Assembly (NCBI GenBank): GCA_017428285.1
Contig: JAFRRE010000183.1
Coordinates: 1 to 16,144, forward strand
DNA: 16,144 bases
Direction: 5' to 3'
DNA from: Bacteroidales bacterium
GTDB lineage: Bacteria; Bacteroidota; Bacteroidia; Bacteroidales; F082
Shown: positions 1 to 8,838 of the stretch, piece after piece
Position numbering within the stretch: the stretch's first letter is position 1
How the letters are laid out: each line of letters opens with the position of its first letter
The notes under the pieces: model-generated
Database searches by the model: none
What the model saw: only the letters and a program-made list of their open reading frames with translations
What the model was told of the DNA's origin: nothing
Made by a program: the position numbers and the translations under genes

Positions 1-282
1 CAACAGCAAGTGCCACAGAAACATACCGCCCTGAGCAAGTCGAAGGGTAAGGGTGAAAACGCGAGGTAAGAGCTCACGCATCGGGTGGCGACATTCCGGT
101 GAGGTAAACCTTATGGGCTGCAAGTCCAAGTATAGAGACAACGAAGCTTTCGGGCTTCAAGAGGGCTGCTCGTCCGCGTCTCAGGGTAGGGCGCTTGAGC
201 CTGCGGGCGACCGCAGGTCTAGAGAAATGACAGTCGCCCCGCAAGGGGAACAGAATCCCGCTTATTCGTCTGGGTCGTTAGC
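1..282 (+). ncRNA. rnpB: RNase P RNA, bacterial type A, 3' portion (5' end outside window)
   Basis: This is the catalytic RNA of ribonuclease P, which removes 5' leaders from tRNA precursors. The conserved blocks of bacterial P RNA occur in the right order: ACAGAAACATACCGCC near 14-29, GGTAAGGGTGAAAACG near 46-61, GGTAAGAGCTCACGC near 65-79, GGTAAACC near 102-109, GCAAGTCCAAGTATAG near 120-135, GCTTGAGCC near 192-200, TAGAGAAATGACAGTCGCC near 220-238, and ACAGAATCCCGCTTAT near 250-265. They line up block by block with the second half of E. coli rnpB as I recall it. The 5' strand of the core, including the start of P4, lies left of the window. The exact 3' end is an estimate, placed just before the terminator hairpin. 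The region is not coding; a 101-codon reading frame through it is incidental. Confidence 0.93.
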
Positions 283-289
283 TAACAGG

Positions 290-317
290 AAGTCCCGCTT
301 TGGCGGGACTTCTTTGT
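290..317 (+). terminator. Rho-independent terminator of rnpB
   Basis: The perfect 8-bp stem AGTCCCGC / GCGGGACT (291-298 with 303-310) has a 4-base loop and is followed by a T-rich tract (TTCTTTGTTTT). It lies directly after the P RNA 3' end and just before the stop codon of the convergent transporter gene. There is no A-run on its left, so it serves the plus strand only. Confidence 0.88.
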
Positions 318-323
318 TTTGTA

Positions 324-1502
324 TTACACCGCCAGCAACACCAACAGCTGCGCTGTGAAAATCCTCAAGAACATGGTCAAGGGATACACGGTGGCATAGC
401 CCATGTTGGGCAATTTGCAGCCTTCGGGCGCCACGGTATTGGCAAAGGCAAGGGTGGGAGGGTCGGTGTGGCTGCCGCCGATGAAGCCCATCAGCGTGTA
501 ATAGTTCATTTTCAGTACCAAACGACCGAAGAGCGTGACCAAGATAGGTGGCACCATGGTGATGATGACACCGTAGACGACCCACATATAATGAACTTGG
601 ACGGTTTCTACGAACTTGCCACCTGCGCCCAAGCCCACACCAGCAAGGAAGAGTGCGATACCCACTTCGCGAAGCGCATGAACTCCCTGCCCTTCTGTGA
701 ACTCGGTGCTGAACCAGCCTTTCTTCACCCCAAGCCAGCCCCCGATGATGGCCACAACCAAGGGTCCGCCAGCAAGACCTAGTTTGATTGGCGCCTTCAT
801 GCCCACTGGGATCGGGATGGAACCGATGATGATGCCTAAAGCGATAATGACAAACACAGGGATGAGTAGGAAACCACTTTTGCCTTTTTTGCCTGAGGTG
901 GCATCAACAGCCGTTGTTTCCAAAGTGACGGGCTCTTTCGCCAGATCGATGCGGCAGAGCGGACGAAGTAAGATACAGGTTAAGATCATGCCTACCACAG
1001 CCAAGGGATAGGCCACGGCATATCCAGCCGCAAGTCGGTCGGTAGCACCTTCGATGCCCAAATCGGTGACGGCTTGTTGTGCAGCTGAAAGTCCTGGTGT
1101 GTTGGTGATGGCTCCTGTGTAAACACCTGCCATGTCAGCCAAATCCTGATGTGCAACTTTGGCGATGATGACGGTAATCAGCACCCCTAGAGCAACATTG
1201 ACCAAAGCCATCAAATTCATGGCCAAGCCGCCTTTCTTGAAGGAACGGAAAAAGCCTGGACCTACTTGCAGACCGACAGCTACGACAAAGAGAATCAGGC
1301 CGAACTCTTTGATGACATGAAGCATTTCGGCATTAAGGCTGATGCCGCATGCACTGAAGGCGATGCCAACAAAGAGCACCCATGTGATGCCCAAAGAAAT
1401 CTTGGCGATTTTGATTTTACCCAAAAGGAACCCAATGAAGATGGACAAAGCTAAATACAGGATGGTGGGACCAACGCCTGAACCTGTGAAAAGACTCAAC
1501 AT
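324..1502 (-). CDS. AAE-family (AspT/YidE-like) transporter, compact form without RCK domains
   Basis: This is a 392-residue, very hydrophobic inner-membrane protein built as two related halves, as in the aspartate:alanine exchanger family (TC 2.A.81). The first half carries GLQVGPGFFRSFKKGG (around residues 77-92) and GAITNTPGLSAAQQ (around 131-144). The second half carries ALFLAGVGLGAG and GGSHTDPPTLAFANT, then YATVYPLTMFLRI near the C-terminus. Family members are usually about 540-560 residues with two RCK_C (TrkA-C) domains between the halves. Here only a linker of about 25 polar residues (near 188-212) is present. The frame is open further upstream to 1730, but the start at 1502 begins with a family-like N-terminus (MLSLFTGSG) and lies downstream of a -7 box. 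Substrate is unknown. It is monocistronic, convergent with rnpB and divergent from the TPR gene. Confidence 0.85.
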   Translation of the reverse strand: MLSLFTGSGVGPTILYLALSIFIGFLLGKIKIAKISLGITWVLFVGIAFSACGISLNAEMLHVIKEFGLILFVVAVGLQVGPGFFRSFKKGGLAMNLMALVNVALGVLITVIIAKVAHQDLADMAGVYTGAITNTPGLSAAQQAVTDLGIEGATDRLAAGYAVAYPLAVVGMILTCILLRPLCRIDLAKEPVTLETTAVDATSGKKGKSGFLLIPVFVIIALGIIIGSIPIPVGMKAPIKLGLAGGPLVVAIIGGWLGVKKGWFSTEFTEGQGVHALREVGIALFLAGVGLGAGGKFVETVQVHYMWVVYGVIITMVPPILVTLFGRLVLKMNYYTLMGFIGGSHTDPPTLAFANTVAPEGCKLPNMGYATVYPLTMFLRIFTAQLLVLLAV

Positions 1503-1536
1503 AAATGTAGGGTTTTTGGTTGTTAGATATCTGCGG

Positions 1537-1544
1537 CAAAAGTA
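1537..1544 (-). promoter_or_regulatory. Candidate -7 box of the AAE-type transporter
   Basis: On the minus strand this reads TACTTTTG, a match to the Bacteroidota TAnnTTTG box, followed by C. It lies 34 bases upstream of the chosen start codon at 1502. A TTTG that could act as a -33 element is at 1570-1573, but the 25-base spacing is longer than the usual 19-23. Confidence 0.5.
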
Positions 1545-1660
1545 GTGCATTTTTCCGTGCTTACGGCCACAAACCGATAATAAAAACCCATGAATTCCGT
1601 TTTCATACTGTCGTTTCGAACGAATTTTAATCTTTTTTACAAACCAAAGAGAGATTTTTG

Positions 1661-1668
1661 TATTTTCG
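1661..1668 (+). promoter_or_regulatory. Candidate -7 box of the TPR/barrel operon
   Basis: TATTTTCG followed by C is one mismatch from TAnnTTTG and sits 15 bases before the start codon at 1684, so the leader would be very short. The T-run at 1633-1638 is in about the right place for a -33 element but is not a clean TTTG. Confidence 0.4.
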
Positions 1669-1683
1669 CCCAAATTTTGACTT

Positions 1684-4600
1684 ATGAAATCAGGACTGAT
1701 CAAAGGCATGATAATGGTGGTGTTTGCCATTTTAACTGTTTCATTATCAGCGCAAAAACATATCGAAAACTACGACCCTGAAGCACTTTTCAATGAAGGT
1801 GTGTTGCTTTTCCAAAATCAGGAATATGGTGCAGCGCTCTCCGTTTTTAACCAATATCGCGCCCAAGCAGCTGATGCCAAATCGCAGCGTTGCGTCGACG
1901 CGCAATATTATGAGGCGGTCAGTTCGCTCTATTTGGGTCAGGCCGACGGTCCAGCGAAGATCATCCAGTTCGTGAATGATAATCCGGGCAGTACTTGGGC
2001 GAAACACGCCAATTTCTTGTATGCCAACCATTTGTTCAAGGAAAAGAAGTACAAGGAGGCTTTGGCCATCTATGAAAAGACGGACACCTTCACGCTTACC
2101 ACCGATGAAGCGCAGCAGATGCAGTTCAACATGGGCTATGCCTATTTCCAGTCGAATGAGTTGGACAAGGCTATGCCGCTCTTCCACGGACTGATGATGA
2201 ACGAAGGAAAATACAAGGATTCGGCGCGTTACTATTATGCTCATATCCAATATGTCAAAGAGAAATATAACGAGGCTTTGGACAACTTCCGCCGTCTACG
2301 AACCCATAAGGACTATGCCAAGGTGGTGCCCTCTTACATCATGCAGATAGCCTACCTTAAAGGCGATTACCAGTCGGTGATTGAAGAAGGTCCCGACTAT
2401 ATCCGTCAGGCCGACAAGAAACGCAAGGCGGAGATGGCACAAATCGTCGCAGATGCCTATTTCCAACAGAAGGACTACGACAAGGCCTTGGAATACTACG
2501 ACATCTATAAGAAGAACTTGACTCGGGCTGCCACACGCGAAGCCTTTTACCAGATGGGTGTCAGCAAGATGATGAAGGGCAACTACAAGGATGCCATTCC
2601 CGATTTGCAGAAGGTGGCTGGAAACAACGACATCCTCGCACAATATGCTTCCTATTACTTGGCTTCGTGTTACGCCAAAACGGACGAGCTGAAATATGCC
2701 CGCAGTGCCTTCTTTACTGCCTATTCCGCGGGCTTCGATGTCGAACTTGCCGAAGAGGCCTTGTTTGACTATGCCCGGCTGAGCCTCATCCCTGGCACTG
2801 ACCCCTTCAATGAGGCCGTTGGCTTGCTTGACAACTTTGTCGCCGAGCATCCCGATTCGGAGCGCAAGGCCGAAGCAGAAGAGATGTCTATTTATTTGTT
2901 GCTCAACTCGAAGGAAAACGATGAAGCCCTCCGCCGTCTTGAGGCGATGAAGAAGAAAAGCGCTGAGTTGCAGACGGTTTACAACGATTTGCTGTATGCC
3001 ACGGGTGTTGACCATTTCCAGAACGGCAACTTCGACAAGGCGCAGGAGTATTTCTCCAAGATTATGAACACCACCCAAGACTTGACCAAGAAAGCTGAGG
3101 CTTGCTTCTGGATGGGTGAGTCGGCCTACCAGATGGGCGACCACACCACGGCGGGCAAGTACCTACTTCAGTTCAAAGGAATGAAATCTGCCACCAGCAT
3201 GCCGGAGTATAACCTTGCGGACTACGATTTGGGCTACATCTATTACCAAAAGCCTGATTATACCGCTGCGATAATGCGTTTCAAGAGCTTCATCCGTCTT
3301 GCCAAGGACAGCAGCCAGAACGACCTCAAGACCGATGCCTATCTTCGTCTCGGTGACTGCTATTTTATGGAGCGCAACTACACTTATGCCATCAACTACT
3401 ATGACCAGGTCATCCGTCCTGGGAAACGCAATGCCGACTATGCCCTCTATCAACAAAGCCTTTGCTATGGCGCAAAAGGCAATGTGAACCAAAAGATCAA
3501 CATGCTGAACGACCTGATTCAGGCCTATCCGAGCACGCCTTATTATGAGCAGGCACTGTTCGAAATCGGAAATACCTATCTCGTTCACGGCGACAAGCGT
3601 TCGGCTCTCGCCAACTTCAACCGCCTCATCAAGGATCGTCCGCGTTCAAGTTATACGCGCCAAGCCATGATGAAGGTCGGCATGGTTTATTACAACAATA
3701 ACCAATACGACCAAGCTTTGGCCAATTTGAAGAATTTGGTGGCCTCCTATCCCAATACCGACGAGTCACGCGAAGCCATGAACATCATCCGCAGCATCTA
3801 TATGGAGCAGAACAACTTGGATGAATACTTCGGTTATGTCAATGCCAATGGCGGTCAGGTGAAGGTCACCCAACAGGATTCCTTGGCCTTCGCCAATGCT
3901 GAGGGCTTCTACCTTGATGGACAATATCAGAAAGCCCAGACCGCCTTGCAGTATTATTTCGACAACTTCAAGCGTGGCGCTTATCTGCTGAAGGCACACT
4001 ACTATGGCCTCGAATGTGCCGAAAGGGTAGGGACGGAAGACCAAGTCGTAGAACACCTTAATTATATATTGTCGCAACCCGACAACGACTACACTGACAA
4101 TGCCCTGTTGAAGATGGCGCGTATCGAGTATGAAAAGAGCAATTATAATAAGGCTGGAGAATGCTACGAGCGCCTGTTCCGCATCACAGAAGAGCCGCTC
4201 AAGCGACTCGAAGCCCTCGAAGGCTGCATGAAGAGCAACTTCTTCATGGGCAAATACGACAAGGCTATCGAGATGGGTGAAATCATGCGCCAGTCGCGCG
4301 AGTTGACCGACGAGCAGGTCAATCAGATCAACCACATCATGGGCAAGTCGTACTTCGAGAAGGGCAACTATAGCGCAGCCATCGAGAAACTCGACAAGAG
4401 CGCACGCAACGATAAGTCGGTGTATGGTGCCGAGAGTGCTTATTACTCCGCTTTGGCTTCCATTAAGATGAAAAAATACGATGAGGCCGAAAATAAGGTC
4501 TTCGATATCGCCGATAACTTCTCGAACCATGATTACTGGGTTGCCAAGTCGTTTATCGCGTTGGCTGATGTGTATGTGGCCAAGGACAACTATTTCCAGG

Positions 4601-4743
4601 CCAAGGAAACCCTTCGCAGCGTCATCGACAACTACAAAGGCAGCGACCTGAAACAAGAAGCCCGCGCCAAACTCGCTGAGGTGGAACGCAAGGAACCCAA
4701 AGTGGGCAAAAGCAACGGCATCGAACCTATAGAAATGGAATAG
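1684..4743 (+). CDS. Large periplasmic tetratricopeptide (TPR) repeat protein
   Basis: This 1019-residue protein has a Sec signal peptide (basic MKSGLIK, a hydrophobic stretch, cleavage probably after LSAQ near residue 24). The rest is an almost unbroken TPR solenoid. At least 18 repeat-like units can be picked out by helix A/B signatures such as KKYKEALAIYEKT, EKYNEALDNFRRL, NFDKAQEYFSKIM, PDYTAAIMRFKSFI, GNYSAAIEKLDKS and DNYFQAKETLRSVI. The C-terminus is short and charged, with no membrane anchor or enzymatic motif. TPR solenoids bind peptides or hold complexes together; being exported, this one would act in the periplasm. The next gene is an outer-membrane barrel 61 bases downstream with no T-tailed terminator between, so the two are probably co-transcribed and may work together. 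The specific role is unknown. The start is the first ATG that gives the signal peptide. Confidence 0.9.
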   Translation: MKSGLIKGMIMVVFAILTVSLSAQKHIENYDPEALFNEGVLLFQNQEYGAALSVFNQYRAQAADAKSQRCVDAQYYEAVSSLYLGQADGPAKIIQFVNDNPGSTWAKHANFLYANHLFKEKKYKEALAIYEKTDTFTLTTDEAQQMQFNMGYAYFQSNELDKAMPLFHGLMMNEGKYKDSARYYYAHIQYVKEKYNEALDNFRRLRTHKDYAKVVPSYIMQIAYLKGDYQSVIEEGPDYIRQADKKRKAEMAQIVADAYFQQKDYDKALEYYDIYKKNLTRAATREAFYQMGVSKMMKGNYKDAIPDLQKVAGNNDILAQYASYYLASCYAKTDELKYARSAFFTAYSAGFDVELAEEALFDYARLSLIPGTDPFNEAVGLLDNFVAEHPDSERKAEAEEMSIYLLLNSKENDEALRRLEAMKKKSAELQTVYNDLLYATGVDHFQNGNFDKAQEYFSKIMNTTQDLTKKAEACFWMGESAYQMGDHTTAGKYLLQFKGMKSATSMPEYNLADYDLGYIYYQKPDYTAAIMRFKSFIRLAKDSSQNDLKTDAYLRLGDCYFMERNYTYAINYYDQVIRPGKRNADYALYQQSLCYGAKGNVNQKINMLNDLIQAYPSTPYYEQALFEIGNTYLVHGDKRSALANFNRLIKDRPRSSYTRQAMMKVGMVYYNNNQYDQALANLKNLVASYPNTDESREAMNIIRSIYMEQNNLDEYFGYVNANGGQVKVTQQDSLAFANAEGFYLDGQYQKAQTALQYYFDNFKRGAYLLKAHYYGLECAERVGTEDQVVEHLNYILSQPDNDYTDNALLKMARIEYEKSNYNKAGECYERLFRITEEPLKRLEALEGCMKSNFFMGKYDKAIEMGEIMRQSRELTDEQVNQINHIMGKSYFEKGNYSAAIEKLDKSARNDKSVYGAESAYYSALASIKMKKYDEAENKVFDIADNFSNHDYWVAKSFIALADVYVAKDNYFQAKETLRSVIDNYKGSDLKQEARAKLAEVERKEPKVGKSNGIEPIEME

Positions 4744-4787
4744 TCCCGAAGGGACGCCCCTACCATACCCTGGGATGCAATCCCAGG
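4743..4787. repeat. Two adjacent short palindromes between the TPR and barrel genes
   Basis: GTCCC-GAA-GGGAC (4743-4755, starting in the stop codon of the TPR gene) is followed by CCTGGGA-TGCAA-TCCCAGG (4769-4787). Both are perfect stems and neither has a T-tract, so they are not ordinary terminators. They could be an mRNA hairpin protecting or tuning expression within the operon, or a small repetitive palindromic element. The 11-mer TCCCGAAGGGA of the first hairpin recurs at 11107-11117 and, inverted, at 10998-11008. Confidence 0.65.
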
Positions 4788-4804
4788 TCATAATAACAAG
4801 ATAT

Positions 4805-6532
4805 ATGAAGAGACACATCCTAATAACAACCCTGGCCCTCCTGGCCGTCACCGCCTTCGCCCAACATGATGAACAAGTCACCGTGGAAGGCAAATACCGT
4901 CCCAAAGTGAATAAGGTGAACAAGATGCAGCTCACCCCTGAGACGCCTCAGCCCTCTTATAACTTCCCAAGTACGGAAGTCACCCCAAAGGATGCCAAGC
5001 AGAAGTTTGCCCTCGACTTGGAAAAAATCGCTCCGACAGCTTTCTCATCGAAAAACGACAAGATTGTCACCCCAACGGAGAATTTCCTCATGGCAGGTTT
5101 CGGCTCAAGGATTTCACCCATCTTCCTCTATAAGCACAACTCTATGCAGACCAAGACCTTGGGTCTCGGTGTGGGCATCAAGCATAACTCCTCGTGGCTC
5201 GGTATCAAGAATTACGCACCATCAGGCTACATGAACAATGCCTTTGATATCAATGTCACAACGAGCAAGTTCGACGGCTTCCAGGTGGATGGCGGCGTCT
5301 ATTACAAGAATGACATGTACCATTATTATGGCATCAATCTGGCGGAGGACTCGCTGAACAAAGAACAACTTGAAGTCTATGCCCCGAGGGTCACCTACAA
5401 TAAAATAGGTGGACATTTGGGATTGACCTCCACTTCGACTCGTATCGGTGAATTGGAACACACTGCCCATGTGGACTATTTCTATCTGTTTGGAAGAGAA
5501 CACAATCTGGATTTAGGATATACCCTTAGTTATGCTGACAATTTCTGGGGCGACAAGAGCCATCCGCAAAAGGTAGGCGTTGACTTGGGATTCCAGTATG
5601 ACTATTGCATGGGACAAGGCGACAAATTGTTTGTGGTCGACCGTATTTGGTTCAAAGTCAATCCTTTCTTCGAGATGAGTGAAGAGTTTTATCGTTTACA
5701 TCTTGGCGTGCGTTTGGATGGAACCACGAAGGGCGCTGATGCGGACAAGTTCTTGGCGGTTTGTCCCGATTTGAGCGGTAGCTTGTTCGTCTTGGACAAG
5801 AAGCTGGAATTCTATGCAGGATTGAACGGAGGCCGCAAATTGTTGCGTTTCAGCGATGTGGTTGAAGATAATCCTTTCGTTACTTCATACTTAAGCCCTT
5901 CCTTGCTGGTTCAGAATGTGAAACTCGGTTTTGAGGGAGGCGTGCGCACCAACATCATGGAGATTGTGGATTTGCATCTCGGCGTTCGCTATCGCCAAAC
6001 GGCTGGCGATCCGTTCTATGTCTACCATATCCCTGACCCAACCGAAGTGCCACAAGGCTATGATCCCATCATGAATACTTTTGAACTCGTGTATGATGAG
6101 ACGCAAACGGTGACTGTCATGGCCGATGCCCGCGTCAAGATGCGCAATAGTCTTACCGCTGATTTGGGCTTTGCCTACAACAATTGCAAGCCTACCGTTG
6201 AAGAATATGCATGGTACCGTCCTACGACGGAAGGAAAACTGAAAGTGACCTACGATTTTGATGACAAGTTGTCTTTCAACACCACTTTCCTTTACCAAGG
6301 TGGACGCTATGCCAAGGTGTGGGACGGTGTGGTCGACTGGCAGAACTTCAATTTCAAGGCTGAAAAGCTGAAGGATGTCTTCGACCTCAGCCTTGGTGCC
6401 GACTACAAAGTGAACGAGCAGATTACGGCTTTCGCTTTGTTGGATAATGTGGCGCATCAGAAATACCAGATGTTCTACAATTATCCTGTCACAGGTATTC
6501 AGTTTTTTGCTGGCGTGAAGTTGACTTTCTGA
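4805..6532 (+). CDS. Outer-membrane beta-barrel protein, no plug domain
   Basis: This 575-residue protein starts with a signal peptide (MKRHILITTLALLAVTAFAQ). A short periplasmic segment of about 70 residues follows, rich in Lys and Pro (VTVEGKYRPKVNKVNK). From about residue 90 to the end the sequence shows alternating hydrophobic and polar beta strands with Tyr, Gly and Asn turns, such as HVDYFYLFGREHNLDLGYTL. It ends in the aromatic strand FFAGVKLTF, with a terminal Phe as in the outer-membrane barrel assembly signal. Its last strands resemble TonB-dependent receptor C-termini, but no plug domain is visible, so TonB-dependent receptor would be too specific a name. I chose the ATG at 4805 because it begins the signal peptide; an in-frame ATG at 4775 lies inside the intergenic palindrome. 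It probably forms an operon with the TPR gene. Substrate and function are unknown. Confidence 0.85.
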   Translation: MKRHILITTLALLAVTAFAQHDEQVTVEGKYRPKVNKVNKMQLTPETPQPSYNFPSTEVTPKDAKQKFALDLEKIAPTAFSSKNDKIVTPTENFLMAGFGSRISPIFLYKHNSMQTKTLGLGVGIKHNSSWLGIKNYAPSGYMNNAFDINVTTSKFDGFQVDGGVYYKNDMYHYYGINLAEDSLNKEQLEVYAPRVTYNKIGGHLGLTSTSTRIGELEHTAHVDYFYLFGREHNLDLGYTLSYADNFWGDKSHPQKVGVDLGFQYDYCMGQGDKLFVVDRIWFKVNPFFEMSEEFYRLHLGVRLDGTTKGADADKFLAVCPDLSGSLFVLDKKLEFYAGLNGGRKLLRFSDVVEDNPFVTSYLSPSLLVQNVKLGFEGGVRTNIMEIVDLHLGVRYRQTAGDPFYVYHIPDPTEVPQGYDPIMNTFELVYDETQTVTVMADARVKMRNSLTADLGFAYNNCKPTVEEYAWYRPTTEGKLKVTYDFDDKLSFNTTFLYQGGRYAKVWDGVVDWQNFNFKAEKLKDVFDLSLGADYKVNEQITAFALLDNVAHQKYQMFYNYPVTGIQFFAGVKLTF

Positions 6533-6550
6533 AGATGTCTTAAACGCTCT

Positions 6551-6584
6551 AAAAAGCCCCTTCCAGCGGATGGGGCTTTTTCTT
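6551..6584 (+). terminator. Terminator of the TPR/barrel operon
   Basis: The perfect 9-bp stem AAAAGCCCC / GGGGCTTTT (6552-6560 with 6572-6580) continues into TTCTTT, 19 bases after the barrel gene stop codon. Confidence 0.88.
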
Positions 6585-6677
6585 TCCCGCGTGCGCGAGG
6601 GAACAAGCCGTTTTTGAAATTTGCCTATTTTTAGCCCCGTAGAGCCGTTTTGGACAAAAAACAAAATTCTCAACTTT

Positions 6678-6711
6678 TTTGTGTTTCGTGCCGAAATTTT
6701 CCGTATCTTTG
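6678..6711 (+). promoter_or_regulatory. gyrB promoter (Bacteroidota -33/-7 type)
   Basis: TTTG at 6678-6681 and TATCTTTG at 6704-6711 are separated by 22 bases, close to the phylum consensus. The start codon of gyrB is 33 bases after the -7 box. This is the cleanest promoter in the window and shows that gyrB is transcribed independently of the upstream operon. Confidence 0.8.
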
Positions 6712-6741
6712 CACCTTTAATTGAAAACAGCTAAATTTTAG

Positions 6742-8721
<1,980 letters not shown>

Positions 8722-8743
8722 TCTTTGATGTTCGACACTATCG

Positions 8744-8768
8744 AAAGGCCGCGAAAGCGGCCTTTTTT
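8744..8768 (+). terminator. gyrB terminator
   Basis: The stem GGCCGC-GAAA-GCGGCC (8747-8762) has a stable GNRA tetraloop, flanking A/T pairs and a T7 tail. It lies 22 bases after the gyrB stop codon. Confidence 0.93.
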
Positions 8769-8791
8769 TGTTGAAAATAATGCAGCGCCTC

Positions 8792-8822
8792 TTGCACAAG
8801 TCAAATTTAATATTGAACTTTG
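8792..8822 (+). promoter_or_regulatory. Candidate promoter of the kinase-AAA+ unit
   Basis: TTG at 8792-8794 and GAACTTTG (followed by C) at 8815-8822 are 20 bases apart. The -7 box keeps the CTTTGC end but has GA where TA is usual. It sits just 16 bases before the start codon at 8839, so a very short leader is implied. Confidence 0.45.
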
Positions 8823-8838
8823 CACAAATTTATCGCGT

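Noticed and set aside
53..358. 101-codon plus-strand reading frame over rnpB
   Set aside because: It runs through conserved RNase P RNA blocks and the terminator, and has no protein-like features.
1503..1730. 76-residue N-terminal extension of the transporter
   Set aside because: It overlaps the divergent TPR gene start and the transporter's own -7 box and is not membrane-like; the start at 1502 gives the family-like N-terminus.
3766..4935. 389-codon minus-strand reading frame opposite the end of the TPR gene and the start of the barrel gene
   Set aside because: It crosses two real genes on the other strand and has no motif of its own.
4805..6532. Calling the barrel a TonB-dependent receptor
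   Set aside because: Its last strands look similar, but there is no plug domain, carboxypeptidase-like N-terminal domain or SusD partner.
8725..8838. 38-residue N-terminal extension of the kinase-AAA+ protein
   Set aside because: It would be encoded by the gyrB terminator and the candidate promoter; METFKKGEKIGKY at 8839 is a normal kinase start.
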